64,000 nt of DNA, taken from the NCBI GenBank assembly GCA_963844115.1, contig CAWJNN010000010.1, positions 1 to 64,000 on the forward strand, given 5' to 3'. A model generated the notes under the pieces. The model saw only the letters and a program-made list of their open reading frames with translations, had not been told where the DNA came from and did not search any database. This stretch comes from CS4-C045 sp963844115 (GTDB lineage: Bacteria > Planctomycetota > Planctomycetia > Pirellulales > UBA7805). Shown piece after piece: positions 9,537 through 19,766 of this stretch. The number at the start of each line of letters is the position of its first letter. The stretch's first letter is position 1. A program made the position numbers and the translations under genes.

Positions 9537-9723
9537 GATTGGGGATTGTGGATTTCGGATTGCGGATTGCGGATTGGGGATTGAATGCTGGTCGCGGACG
9601 TCCGAGAATCGAGCGTGGGCCGTTCATTACCAACTGGGCCAACCATGGCTGACGCAAGAACCACCGCACCGAGTCCCCAAATCCGCAATCCGAAATCCGC
9701 AATCCGAAATCCGAAATCCGCTT
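9537..9723. repeat. GGATTGCG-type octamer cluster and its inverse
   Basis: Just after the RNase Z-like stop, six variants of an 8-9 base unit around GGATTGCGGATT lie at about 9537-9584. The complementary units (AATCCGCAATCCGAAATCCG type) lie at about 9677-9723. The two clusters can fold on each other as a long stem enclosing about 95 bp. The right cluster is inside the hemW reading frame, where it encodes the repeat IRNPKSAIRNPKSA. Such clusters are frequent intergenic elements in planctomycete genomes. Confidence 0.8.
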
Positions 9724-10826
9724 ATCTTCACGTTCCTTTCTGCGCGCATCGTTGTGGTTACTGCAACTTCACCCTGGTTGCCGGGCGGGATGATCTGATC
9801 CCCGCCTATCTTCAGGCTCTCGAATTGGAACTACAGCAGCTGGAGACGCCGCGGGAAGTCGATACGATTTTTCTCGGCGGCGGTACGCCCTCGCACCTGG
9901 ATGCGGCAGATCTGGAAATGCTGCTGCGGATCGTTGCCGAGTGGTTTCCGCTTCGACAAGGCGGCGAATTCAGCGCCGAGGCGAACCCGGCGGACCTGGA
10001 CGATACGCGGACCGCTATTCTGGCAAAGGCCGGGGTGACACGAATCAGTCTGGGTGCCCAGTCTTTCGACGACAACAAACTTCGCGTTCTGGAGCGCGAC
10101 CATGCCGCGCGCGACATCGTCGGTGCCGTGGATCTGGCGCGCAGGTATCACTTGCAGGTCTCGCTGGATCTTATTTTCGCCGTTCCTGGCGAAACAGTGG
10201 CTGGTTGGCAACAAGATCTGCGCGAGGCTTTCCAGCTGGAAGTCAATCACATCTCGACGTACGGCCTGACGTTCGAACAGGGTACCGCTTTCTGGAGCAG
10301 GCGGATGAAGGGCGAGCTGCTGGAGACCGACGAGACAGACGAACTGGCGATGTACGAGCTGGCCATCGATCAGCTGGAATCGAACGGATTTGAACAATAC
10401 GAGATATCAAATTTTGCCCAGCCGGGATTTCGCTGTCGACACAATGAAGCCTACTGGACCGGCGAGCAATACTATGCTGCCGGCCCCGGCGCAGCGCGTT
10501 TTGTCGACGATGCGCGTGAAACGAATCATCGCAGCACGTCGACCTACATCCGACGCATGTTGGGCGGTCAGTCGCCCGTCGCGGAACGGGAGGATCTGAC
10601 TGCCGAAGATCACGCTCGTGAACGGCTGATCTTCGGGTTACGACGTCTGGAGGGGATCGAACTAGAGACCTTTCAACGGCAGACCGGGTACGACGTCGAT
10701 GCGCTGGCCGGTGAGGCCTTGGAAAGGTTTGTCGCCGCAGGCCTGTTGGCCCGCAGCGCCGATCGCCTGCGGCTCACGCGGCGAGGGTTAGTCGTAAGCG
10801 ACTCGCTTTGGCCCGACCTGCTGTGA
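9645..10826 (+). CDS. hemW: HemW-like radical SAM haem chaperone
   Basis: The radical SAM motif CAHRCGYC (CxxxCxxC) follows YLHVPF, and the frame continues with IFLGGGTPSHLD, EANPADLD, RISLGAQSFDD and DLIFAVPGET, all HemW/HemN-family markers. There is no fourth-cysteine pattern of true HemN, so it is HemW-like: a haem-delivery protein rather than coproporphyrinogen oxidase. The ATG at 9645 (MADARTTAPSP) is the likely start, giving 393 residues. Residues about 12-26 are translated octamer repeat, so the N-terminal extension looks like repeat invasion, and the functional core begins around YLHVPF. Confidence 0.88.
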   Translation: MADARTTAPSPQIRNPKSAIRNPKSAYLHVPFCAHRCGYCNFTLVAGRDDLIPAYLQALELELQQLETPREVDTIFLGGGTPSHLDAADLEMLLRIVAEWFPLRQGGEFSAEANPADLDDTRTAILAKAGVTRISLGAQSFDDNKLRVLERDHAARDIVGAVDLARRYHLQVSLDLIFAVPGETVAGWQQDLREAFQLEVNHISTYGLTFEQGTAFWSRRMKGELLETDETDELAMYELAIDQLESNGFEQYEISNFAQPGFRCRHNEAYWTGEQYYAAGPGAARFVDDARETNHRSTSTYIRRMLGGQSPVAEREDLTAEDHARERLIFGLRRLEGIELETFQRQTGYDVDALAGEALERFVAAGLLARSADRLRLTRRGLVVSDSLWPDLL

Positions 10827-10981
10827 CAGGCGATGAATTTATCCGGTCGATGGGCCTCCGAGCCCGTCGGAATTCTCGACACCATAATTCTCGCCACCAT
10901 GATTCTCGCCGTCATGCAGAATCGACGGCCTCGGAAGGCCATCGTACAACTTGTGCTGAAAGAATTCACCGGCGGTGAGAA

Positions 10982-12562
10982 TCAGACGTCCTCGGTCAAC
11001 ATGCGCACGTCCGCGACCTTGTCCCGCAACTGTTCGACTTGCCGGTCGAGCGCTTCGTAAGATTTGCGGACCAGCTCCCAGATTTTGTCGGCATCGCGAC
11101 GAATATTGCCCGTCCAGTCTTTGATGTCACGCAGCTTGTTCGATCGTTTTTCAATCTCCAAGATCGCCTGATCAATGGCCGTGAAATCGGCATCCTGGCC
11201 CTCGCGCCGCTGTGCCTCCCGAACACACAGCGCGCGCACGGTTGTCACACCTGCTTTCACATAAACATCCGTCGCCGGTTGTTCAGGATCCCACACAACG
11301 ACGACATCATTTCCATAGCGGGCAAACGGCTCCAATTCGGCTGGCGCTGTCTTGGATGAAAAGATGAACAAGCACATTTGGGCGTTGCGATTCTTACGCG
11401 CAACGTCCGATTCTTCGCGAGCGGCCGCGAGCGAATAGTTCACTTTTTCCTTCGCCTCGACAACAAACCGGGTTCCAGCAGCTGCTGTGTCCGGCCCAAG
11501 TTCTACAACGCAATCGCCTACCTTGCAGTTCTTGATTAAACCGGTCGTGTTCCCCGTTCCCTGCGCCACATCACCAACTTGTTGAGCCTGTTGGAAGATG
11601 AACTCGCGAACCGCATCCTCAAATGCAACACCGTGCTGCGTCGAACGCTCTTCCGCCGTCTGTCTGGCGACCATCGACGCCAGGGCCACCTTGACTTCCT
11701 CGCGAAAGTTTTGATTGTCCTCGTCGTGTTCCTTTAAGACCTCCAGCAGTTCGTTCTTCATTCGCGCCAGCGACGACTCCTTGTTATCCAGAGAGAATTC
11801 GCTGGTGATAGTTCGCTGCGCTTTGGCGACGTTGCTGACCAGACGCGAGAGCGCCGAATTCTCGTCGTCCAACGAGAACTCTTTGACGACCACTTGAATC
11901 TTCTCCTGCAAGGCGGTGTTCAGTTCGCCGTGGTTCTCCTGCAGCTCCTTGATCAAGCGTGCCAACGCCCCTTCTTTGTTGTCAAGCGAAAACTGATCGA
12001 GTATCTGCCGTCGCTGACTGCCGAGCTCCTCGTCCAGAGATTTCCGCAAGGCGGACAATAGCCCGTCGGATTCCTTGGGGTCCAGCATCTTCAGCAAGGG
12101 ACTCTCTCGACCGACGTACGCCATCAGGGTTTTTGTCAGCTGGGAGTCATCTCCACCCACTTGCCGGCGCAAGACTTGTTCCAGTTCCCCGTCGGCACGG
12201 GTCAGCTGACGAACACGCTCGTGAAACCGCCCGCTCTCCGGGTCAAAGTACTCCTTCAACGTCGTTGAGAGTTCTGTCTGTACTTTGACCGCGTGGCCGT
12301 TTAGCTGCTCCTTCAATCCCGCGACAATTCGATCCATTTCCTTCTGAACCGCTGCCACGTCCACCTGACCTTGCGCCTGCTTGAGCGCAAGAACACCGAT
12401 CCGCAGCGCACTCAACGCAAACTGTTGCCGCAGTGGGCCGTCGGGGTATTCGCAAAGCGCTCGAGCGATTTCAGGGTCTTGGACGCGAAGTTCCAGCGGT
12501 ATCGCATAAGGCAGAACTTCGTTGTCTCTGTCCAAATAATCCATTTGGGCCGAATCCGACAT
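10982..12562 (-). CDS. Coiled-coil PD-(D/E)XK nuclease candidate with FSLDN repeats
   Basis: I do not recognise this 526-residue protein by name. Residues about 60-300 are highly helical and probably coiled coil. Three copies of an FSLDNKExxLARL motif occur at about residues 191, 229 and 256. Residues 314-405 fit a restriction-endonuclease fold: FEDAV (E315), VGDCVVEL (D350), VVEAKEK (E369, K371), then RNAQMCLFIFSS. The C-terminal 100 residues are again helical (EKRSNKLRDIKDWTGNIRRD). No signal peptide or membrane segment is visible. The architecture recalls RmuC-like DNA-acting proteins, but the order of domains differs. It is convergent with hemW and on the same strand as the next large gene, 320 bp away. 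Confidence 0.6.
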   Translation of the reverse strand: MSDSAQMDYLDRDNEVLPYAIPLELRVQDPEIARALCEYPDGPLRQQFALSALRIGVLALKQAQGQVDVAAVQKEMDRIVAGLKEQLNGHAVKVQTELSTTLKEYFDPESGRFHERVRQLTRADGELEQVLRRQVGGDDSQLTKTLMAYVGRESPLLKMLDPKESDGLLSALRKSLDEELGSQRRQILDQFSLDNKEGALARLIKELQENHGELNTALQEKIQVVVKEFSLDDENSALSRLVSNVAKAQRTITSEFSLDNKESSLARMKNELLEVLKEHDEDNQNFREEVKVALASMVARQTAEERSTQHGVAFEDAVREFIFQQAQQVGDVAQGTGNTTGLIKNCKVGDCVVELGPDTAAAGTRFVVEAKEKVNYSLAAAREESDVARKNRNAQMCLFIFSSKTAPAELEPFARYGNDVVVVWDPEQPATDVYVKAGVTTVRALCVREAQRREGQDADFTAIDQAILEIEKRSNKLRDIKDWTGNIRRDADKIWELVRKSYEALDRQVEQLRDKVADVRMLTEDV

Positions 12563-12882
12563 CGAACTAACCTCCGTGCGTCCTGATTACTGCGGGCCAG
12601 CTTCACTCGAAAGCATCAATGCAAACATCGTCGTCGAGGTGAAAGTGATTTTCAGCGTCGACGACGGACTCGCCGAACATCGATACACCTACCTATTGTA
12701 GAGCACTCGCCAGTTTGTGGAAATGACATCGACCAATTGTGGAAATGACGTAGACGAACCGTATACCAACGTAGAAGAGCCCACCGGGACAGCGACGAGC
12801 CGGTTGAATCTTTTGCGAACACGATTCGGCCTCGTATCGGCCGCGATGCCGCCGGTCGCAAAATCCGCGGGCCTATCGCTGC
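12563..12882. promoter_or_regulatory. Intergenic region with a 22-bp-spaced direct repeat
   Basis: No gene is visible here. Two copies of TTGTGGAAATGAC(A/G)T(C/A)GAC lie at 12715-12732 and 12737-12754, with starts 22 bp apart (about two helical turns). They lie about 155-190 bp upstream of the nuclease-candidate start. A dimeric regulator site is possible; chance or slippage duplication is also possible. Confidence 0.4.
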
Positions 12883-15800
12883 TCAGGGTTCCAGCTCCAG
12901 GGAATCCAACTGGGATTGGAGTTCCGCTCGCGTCAGCGAATGCTGTTCGATCAAGGCACCGACCTCATCGACCAGGTTGCTATGAAAGCGGATGGCCCGC
13001 GCCGCTCGACCTCTTCTTCGATATCCTCGAGCCAGGCCGGCAGGTCGATGCCGACACCGGTCGGTTCGCGTGCGAGATCATCAACCTGCTGTTCAAACTT
13101 GGCGAAACTCTCCGACGCCTCTGCATCGGCGGCTTCGGCCAGCGATGGGCGGACGAGCGCACAGGCGCGGTCGATCTGCAGTGGCCGAATGAATCGTTCG
13201 CCGATCCGATCCGCGACCGTGTTCAGTTTCATCCCGTGATCCGCCTGCAGCCTGGTCAACTGGCTGATCAGTTCGTCCGCCATTTCGCCGGTTCGATGTA
13301 TCATTTCGGTCCGCCAGTAGTCCGCTGCCACTTCATTGCGTTCTCGAACGAGTATTTCGTGTGCCTGGCCGACCGGCAGAAGATTCCAGGCGTAGCGATC
13401 GTAGGTCGTTCGCAGTCGTAGCATATCCAACAACGTATACAACATCTCGCCTCGATCGGATTGTGTCGTCGTACTATTGTAGTCGCGGTATTCCGGATAG
13501 TTCTCGATGACGGCTTCAATGATCAACTGCAAATGGTCGGCCGCTGCTCGACGCGCCCTATCATCGGGCAGCACTTCGATCAGCGGAAAATCCGCTTCAT
13601 CCGTACGTTCCGCGATTTCCAATAGCCACGCTTCCACACCTTGATGCAGGATGGCGCGAAGGTTGCCCAGATGAAAGAAGACCTGATGAAAGAGTCCCTT
13701 TCCGTACCGCTCGATAAAGCGAACCAGTTTTTGCCACTGCTTTTCATTCGTCACCCGTTCCAGGACCGACAATCGCACACTTCGACTGTGATCCAGCCAG
13801 CGGATCATCATCTGCTCAGTGAGATGTTGCAGGTATTCAATCATTTCTTCATCGCTGTCGGTCGCAGAATCGCCTAGCCGATCCCATTGGCTGCAGGAGT
13901 TGACCAGGCAACGGACCATTCCCTGGTATCCGATGCGAAACACCTGATCGAACTCGGTCACCGCGCCCGGCCCAACCGGTCGTTCGCGTTCGGCGACGGC
14001 ACACCGGTCCAGCAACTCGCACGTCTCCTTCAGCAGGCCCAATCGCGGGAGTAGTTCCAGGACCAGTCGAACGGCACGTTGCCGCGCTCGCGTCGTCGCC
14101 GCCCGCTGGGCGTCACCTCCTTTGCTGACGGGTACGTACAACATCGATTTCTTGTCAAAGTCTTCGATAAACGCCTCGTAGTGTTGCAGCGCTGCCTTGG
14201 TGTCCCCGGCGAGCGCAGCGCGGATCAAAGAGCTGATTTGTTCTAATTCTGGTTCCACGGTCCTGTCATCGTGCCTTATACCAGCCGCCATCAAGAATTG
14301 GGCCGCCTCGGTCGTCACCATGTAAGCGATAACGATTCGCTCCATCAGCGCATCCTTAATCAGCCGGCGTCGATCGTATTCGACCTGAAGCACCTCACTA
14401 TCGCCGGGCAGCGGCACCTGGTGGCCCGCCACCGCCACCAGCAAGTTGACCATTTGCCTACGGCTCTTAAGCAAATGATCTAACCAATCGCCAAAGCGAT
14501 CGAGCGACGGTTCGCCCTGAAGGTTACCTGGCGACCCCAACAGCCCCAAGGCAACGCGCTTCCACATCCGCGCTGAGGCGACCAAAAAGGCCAGCCGATC
14601 CGTCAGTCGACGCGCCTCCATCTCCAACTCAAGATCGCCGTCGGCGAATCCGTCGCCCAACAGCTCACTGTCGATTCCGTCGTCAGAACTGTCGTGGTAG
14701 CTCATCTCGTCGTACGCGGCCGCGTACAGCTGTTGATCGTCATGATCTCCGTCGTCGTCCGGCTCTTCGCCCTCCATACCCTCCACGTCGTTGTCCTCCT
14801 CCAAGGCCTCAGCCGAAGGCGACGTGGTCGCCAGATCGAATTGGGGAACGTCCCAATACTCGCCGGCATTTGCTTCCAGAAAATCAAAGAACTTTTTGAC
14901 TAACTGCCAGTCCTTTCGAACGCTTTGATTGTCCACCGCGTCCTTCGTCTTTGGGGAGGCAGGCTCTTCAGCGGAAGCCGCGTAAAGCTCGTCCAGCCAC
15001 CGAATTGCAATGGCGTAGAACAGATCCTCACCCTTATGAAGAGCGACCTCATCGGCGCGGCTAAGCCAGTGCATCATGACCCCCATCGAAGCCACGAAGT
15101 CGCGCCGGTCGATCAGGGCATTCAACACCAGGATGTACGCCTTCGGTGACTCGAAATCGGCAACGTGCGGCTGCCAAAAGGCAATATCGCCCGATTTGGT
15201 TCCCGCCTCGTGCCAGGTGGCTAACGCCTTGGCCGCCAATTCCGCCGCGTCGTACAGCAGTCCGGCCGAAACGCCTTCGATACTGCTGACCGAATCGGCC
15301 GCAAACCGGTCCCACCAATCGGCCAGTTTGCGAAACCCTTCCACCACCTTGCGCTCGGTCACATCGTCACTGGCGGCGGCCGACATGCACCAGGTCCGCG
15401 CATACAGCGCGAAGATCTCGTCCATCAATGAATTCAATTCGTCGACGCGGTGGTCGTGCACGGTATTTTCCAAGGCGGCAAACAGGCTGAAGTTCCCGTC
15501 GAATCCCAGGATGTTCCACGGATCGACAATCGCGCCGCACTGAATTCCCACTTCCAACAAATTGGCGATCGCCGGTAGCCGCCGGGCCACCTCCACGCCA
15601 TCGCCAGCATCCAGTTGATGATGGGCAACGGTTAAGTCGCATTGAATCTGACAGATGATCCGGGCCGACGGAGTTGGAACTTCGGCGGCCTGTCGAGCCG
15701 ACGCAATGGGATAACCCATACGGGCGTAGAGCCTTGCCAGATGGACATGTTGGATCTGTCGAGCGCGCTGTTTAGCAAGTTCGGCGTTCAGATACTGCCT

Positions 15801-16906
15801 CACGCCGCCGAAGGGCTGCCGCAGTTGATTCGCTTCGGCAATGCGCCGATCGTTCGCGTTGTCCACCAATAACTGCTCGTAAAACGCGTCGCGATAGGTC
15901 GCAATCCGCGGCAGCAGATTGCCCAACGAAACCTCGGAATCGTGGCTGGACGGTCCGCTGCCGCAGACCCCCGACGACATTAAAATCGTCCCGGCCAGCG
16001 CCGCCGCGGATTCGAATAACAGGTCTTCCCGCGACGAGTCTGCTTCCCCTTTTTCGATCCGCCGCGTCAAGGCGTCCAGCGTTACCTGTTGAATTACAAA
16101 CCGATTATAATTTCCGTCATTATCAATCAAGTCCGGATCCCAGGTCCCGAACTGGTAGTTCGGTCGCTTGTTGACAGGGTGATCAAAGTCGTAAGCCCGC
16201 GGGTCAAATGCCAACTCCAGCAGATTCTCCGGTTGGAAATACGCCTGCCGCAACAGCGACGCCTCACATGTTTCCAGAATCTCCATCGTCTTGGCAATCA
16301 GTCCTTCGTAGCGACCACAGGCAGCACCCACACCGCGAAGGTAAACGGGAATTGGACGGCAACGCTCGTGCGGATAGGCTTGCAGTTTTTCGTCGGTTTC
16401 TAAAACGGCCACGGGACGAAAGCCGACATAATCATTCAAAACGCGAATGACTTCGGCGACGAATTCCTGCGACTCGACGTTGTCCACCGTATCGGCGCCG
16501 TGTCGATGATGGCATGACAGGACGGTCTCATAGACGCGCCCAGGAAGAACGGGCCGAAGAGTGTGGCGTCGTCTTGATGTGCCAGTAATTCGTTATGAAA
16601 TTCGCGATAGGCGGGCAGCACTTTCTGGTGCGACATCTCCAGGACAAAACGTGATTGACGCGGGTCACGAAAAGTGTCCGAACTGGACCCCAATTCCGCC
16701 AACTTCGCTTGCAACAATCGGTAAATTTCGTCCCAGGGCTGGTTGCCTGCCGAAGACGAGCCACCTGTCTCGCTGGCCAGCAGCCGATAGATCTCGTTCA
16801 GGTGACCCAGGAATTGCGGATCGCTGGACCCGGCCGAAAAATTGAGATAGCCGAGCAGCGCTTCCAGACGCTTTGAGGCGTCGTCCGATAGTTTTCCTAT
16901 TTGCAT
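12883..16906 (-). CDS. Large unknown cytoplasmic protein, ~1340 aa (two frameshifts)
   Basis: I do not recognise this protein. It starts at 16906 (MQIGKLSDDASKRLEALLGY). One missing base near 16540 splits it: FFLG must be followed by RVYETVLSCHHRHGADTVDN, which continues in the next frame. A second shift near 13008 changes EEEVERRGPSAF to ARAIRFHSNLVDEVGALIEQ, and that frame ends at 12883. Most of the protein is alpha-helical and alanine/leucine-rich, without a signal peptide. An acidic linker around 14700-14820 is full of D and E. It may be a planctomycete-specific scaffold. It lies upstream of the nuclease candidate on the same strand, but the 320-bp gap argues against simple co-transcription. 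Confidence 0.6.
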
Positions 16907-17247
16907 CTACTCAAGTCCCCGATACCGAACGCGTCCTCGGCCGGCTTCATGGCGGGAACGGAGAAGCCGCCGATTGGGCAACCGCGGCATCATCCGCTCA
17001 TCGTAGTACGCTCGGCAAACCGAGGCTACTCGATTTCTACCGCGAAAACGACACCCATAACTACTCATACTCTGCGCAATCGGCGATCGGCCGCCGCGAT
17101 CAGCTCATGGTCCCACATACCCCTCTGCAGTGCTATCTGCTCCAGCGTCGACCTGTCGCCGCTTCCGCTGGCGACTATGATGGAAACGGGCCGTATTCGT
17201 GTTTTAGGGCCTCGTAAAGACGTACGGTCAGGGTTAGGAGGCGTCGG
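16907..17247. other. Divergent intergenic region
   Basis: I see no gene, repeat or hairpin of note in these 341 bp between two divergent starts. The only clear signal is a strong Shine-Dalgarno TAGGAGG at 17235-17241 for the propeller gene. Confidence 0.6.
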
Positions 17248-18792
17248 ATGAAAATTCAGTGGGTCACCCCGGTGGTGGCTGTAATTTTGGTGTGGGGGAC
17301 GTCTCCCCTGTTTGCCCAAAGCGGCAGCAGCCCGCTGATCTCCGAAATCCAGGCGCAAAGACACGGCCTGACGCGCACGTGGTTCGCGCAAGTGCAAATG
17401 GACAGTCACCGTGACCGGATCCAGAGCCTCCGCCTGCACTACGACCTTCCCCTCTCGGACGATGACGAAAAGGGTCGCAAGGCAGCGGAAGAGCCCGCTG
17501 CAGAGAAACTCGATCCCAGCATCGCCAACCTCGAAGACCATGGTGTCCTGATCGTCCAGACAAAGCAAGGTGTCGTCCAACTCTTGGACGCCCTAACCGG
17601 TAAATCGATCTGGACGGTACATGTTGAGTCGAACAAAGCGACTTCGATCCCCGCCATCAGTCGCGACCTGGTCGCCGTCACCCGTGGATCGAGCCTGCAT
17701 ATTTATAAACGAGATGATGGCAGCCTGATCTGGACCAAGCGTGTGAATAGGGGACCGGGCGCCGGTACGGCAATATCAGGGAGCTACGTCTTCGTAGCCA
17801 CCACCTCCGGAATCGTGAACGTTTATGATTTGGAAGAGAAGGGACAACCTCCCTGGGAATACCACTCGAAAGGCCACGGCTTTGTTCAACCGTTTGCCAC
17901 GCCCGCTAGCGTCAGTTGGGGCACGGACTTTGGTAAATTCTTTGTCCTTGATTTACAGAAGCTTGGTCCTCGCTTCCCCGCGATCGAAACGCAAGACGAA
18001 ATCGTCGCTCAGCCTGCCTATATCGCGCCAAACTTTTACGTTGGCTCGCGGGACGGCTTTCTTTATAAGATCCACGAGAAACAGGGCACAGAAGCCTGGC
18101 GGTTTTCCACCGGTGAACCGATCGAACACACCCCCGTTGCTGTCGATGGATTTATTTTCCTGACGACGCTGCACGGCGGCCTGTATTGCGTCGTCGGCGA
18201 CGTCAATGTGGTCGGGCACGCGTTCGCCAAAGCGCGCAAGGCAGCGGCGGATCGGGGCGAAGAAGTGCCGAAAACCGAGCGAAAATGGGAAGAAGGCGAG
18301 GAGGTCTGGTGGACACCTGGGATTGCCAAGGTTCTTGCGGTCACACCGACACGGGTCTACGGGCTGGATGACTTCGGCCACACCCGAATCCTCCGCCGCG
18401 ACACCGGCCAGTTGATCGATACGATGCATACACAGAATCAGTCGCTGAGCCTGATCAACCGTGCCACCGATCGTATCTATCTGGGAACCAAGTCGGGGCT
18501 GATTCAGTGTCTCCATGAGCCCGCCATAGAGAAACCGCTGAAGTACATGATCACCTCGCCGGTTAACGGTGGTCCGTCTGAAATCGAACAAGGTGAAGCT
18601 GCCGAGGATGGCGAGAAACCTGGCGACGATGGAGGGGACCAGCAGCAGACCGAAGATCTCTTTTCCGGTGATGATGACCGTCCGGAAGACGACGACTCCG
18701 GCGAAGATAACCTGTTCGATGACGCGCCGAGCGACGACGAGCCCGCCGACGAAGAGGCAACCGACGAATCGGATGATGAGAATCCCTTCTAA
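17248..18792 (+). CDS. Exported PQQ-like beta-propeller protein with acidic tail
   Basis: A signal peptide (MKIQWVTPVVAVILVWGTSP, cut near LFAQ) leads a 514-residue protein with repeated propeller blades: GVVQLLDALTGKSIWTV, SLHIYKRDDGSLIWTKRV, GFLYKIHEKQGTEAWRFSTG and HTRILRRDTGQLIDTM. The W-x-x-x and G-x-x-x-W-x patterns are those of PQQ-enzyme-like repeats. No catalytic calcium or PQQ-binding residues can be assigned, so it is probably a binding or scaffold propeller. About the last 75 residues are almost all D, E, P and G (18580-18790), a low-complexity acidic tail. The SD TAGGAGG precedes the start by 6 nt. Confidence 0.8.
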   Translation: MKIQWVTPVVAVILVWGTSPLFAQSGSSPLISEIQAQRHGLTRTWFAQVQMDSHRDRIQSLRLHYDLPLSDDDEKGRKAAEEPAAEKLDPSIANLEDHGVLIVQTKQGVVQLLDALTGKSIWTVHVESNKATSIPAISRDLVAVTRGSSLHIYKRDDGSLIWTKRVNRGPGAGTAISGSYVFVATTSGIVNVYDLEEKGQPPWEYHSKGHGFVQPFATPASVSWGTDFGKFFVLDLQKLGPRFPAIETQDEIVAQPAYIAPNFYVGSRDGFLYKIHEKQGTEAWRFSTGEPIEHTPVAVDGFIFLTTLHGGLYCVVGDVNVVGHAFAKARKAAADRGEEVPKTERKWEEGEEVWWTPGIAKVLAVTPTRVYGLDDFGHTRILRRDTGQLIDTMHTQNQSLSLINRATDRIYLGTKSGLIQCLHEPAIEKPLKYMITSPVNGGPSEIEQGEAAEDGEKPGDDGGDQQQTEDLFSGDDDRPEDDDSGEDNLFDDAPSDDEPADEEATDESDDENPF

Positions 18793-19060
18793 TGGTCCAA
18801 CAGGCGTACCGGAAGGGCGAATAGGATTATCTCGGCGTGCTGACAGCCCAACGAACCTATGTCCGGGCCAATCTGTCGTATTTGGATGCTCTTCGGAAAG
18901 CTCGGCAGGGCAAAGTCTCCATTAGCGGCCAGCTACTGACAGGCAGCCTCGAAACCCGACCGTAGGACGGGCAGACGGGATGCCGTTTCCGCCAGTCTCT
19001 GCGGATGGTAGTATGGCCGCTTGTGATCGCTATTAAGTCTTCGCCGACGCTGGAATCAAG

Positions 19061-19585
19061 ATGCCGTTTCTTCCTTTCCATTACGCCCTCTGCTGGCTAC
19101 TGTCGGCACTGATGTTTGCCGGCACAGGCGTGCCAACGGCATTTGAGCACTTCCATGCCGACGGTGATGTTTCGCACGAGCACGAATCCCTCTCTCCCTT
19201 GGGTTGTACTGCTAGTACGCAACACGATCACAGCGATGATGATGGTGCGACGCAGACTCGTGTTGCGGTCTTTACCAGTGACGTATCACATGCTCACGTC
19301 AATTGGTTTGGCATTCAACTTCACTGGCCCAATCCGAATGCTCCATCACATGATGACAACGAGCAGCAATCTCCAGCAGAGACTGTGATTTCAACTTTGG
19401 CCCAGCTGTTTACCTTGAGTATTCAAAGTAACTGTTCTGGCCATCAGACCATGAACGCCATTGCGGTCGCGCTAGGCGAAGAATCCGTTTGTGTTCGCCA
19501 GACGATCCGCGCTTCGGCTCCGGTCATATTTCCGCCTCTGTGTGATTCCGCGCACCGCGAACTCACCGGCGTGCTCCGCTGCTAA
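19061..19585 (+). CDS. Small exported His-rich protein of the metal-efflux cluster
   Basis: A hydrophobic N-terminus (FHYALCWLLSALMFAGTG) is followed by clusters FEHFHADGDVSHEHES, HDHSDDD and SHDDNEQQ. The 174-residue protein has about a dozen histidines, mostly in the first 110 residues, plus four cysteines in the mature part. I do not know the family. Its place directly before an RND adaptor and pump suggests a periplasmic metal-binding or sensing role, similar in position to other small proteins opening Czc/Cus-type operons. The ATG at 19061 is supported by the signal sequence; the SD is weak. Confidence 0.6.
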   Translation: MPFLPFHYALCWLLSALMFAGTGVPTAFEHFHADGDVSHEHESLSPLGCTASTQHDHSDDDGATQTRVAVFTSDVSHAHVNWFGIQLHWPNPNAPSHDDNEQQSPAETVISTLAQLFTLSIQSNCSGHQTMNAIAVALGEESVCVRQTIRASAPVIFPPLCDSAHRELTGVLRC

Positions 19586-19766
19586 ATTCTTCTAAACGGC
19601 AAGCTTTCTGCTTGTCGTCCACGCACTTCGTCTTTGTGCGGAATGTGTGGTTTAATGCGGCCATCCAAACGAAGAAATTCTTCGTGTAAGCTCCGTGCCA
19701 AAACATTGTGATTCGTTCGGTCATCTCGGCCGCATTTTGATCCTTGTACATCAACAGGGTAATTCT

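Noticed and set aside
10840..10920. Near-repeat ACCATAATTCTCGCC / ACCATGATTCTCGCC
   Set aside because: Only two to three imperfect short units between convergent genes; too little to support a feature.
18793..19060. Possible small gene or terminator between the propeller and metal clusters
   Set aside because: No stable hairpin with a T-run and no supported frame was found.
19586..19694. Two small hairpins (GCAAGC/GCTTGT and CGCAC/GTGCG) before the RND adaptor
   Set aside because: Short stems, no conservation evidence; possible leader, but not strong enough to list.
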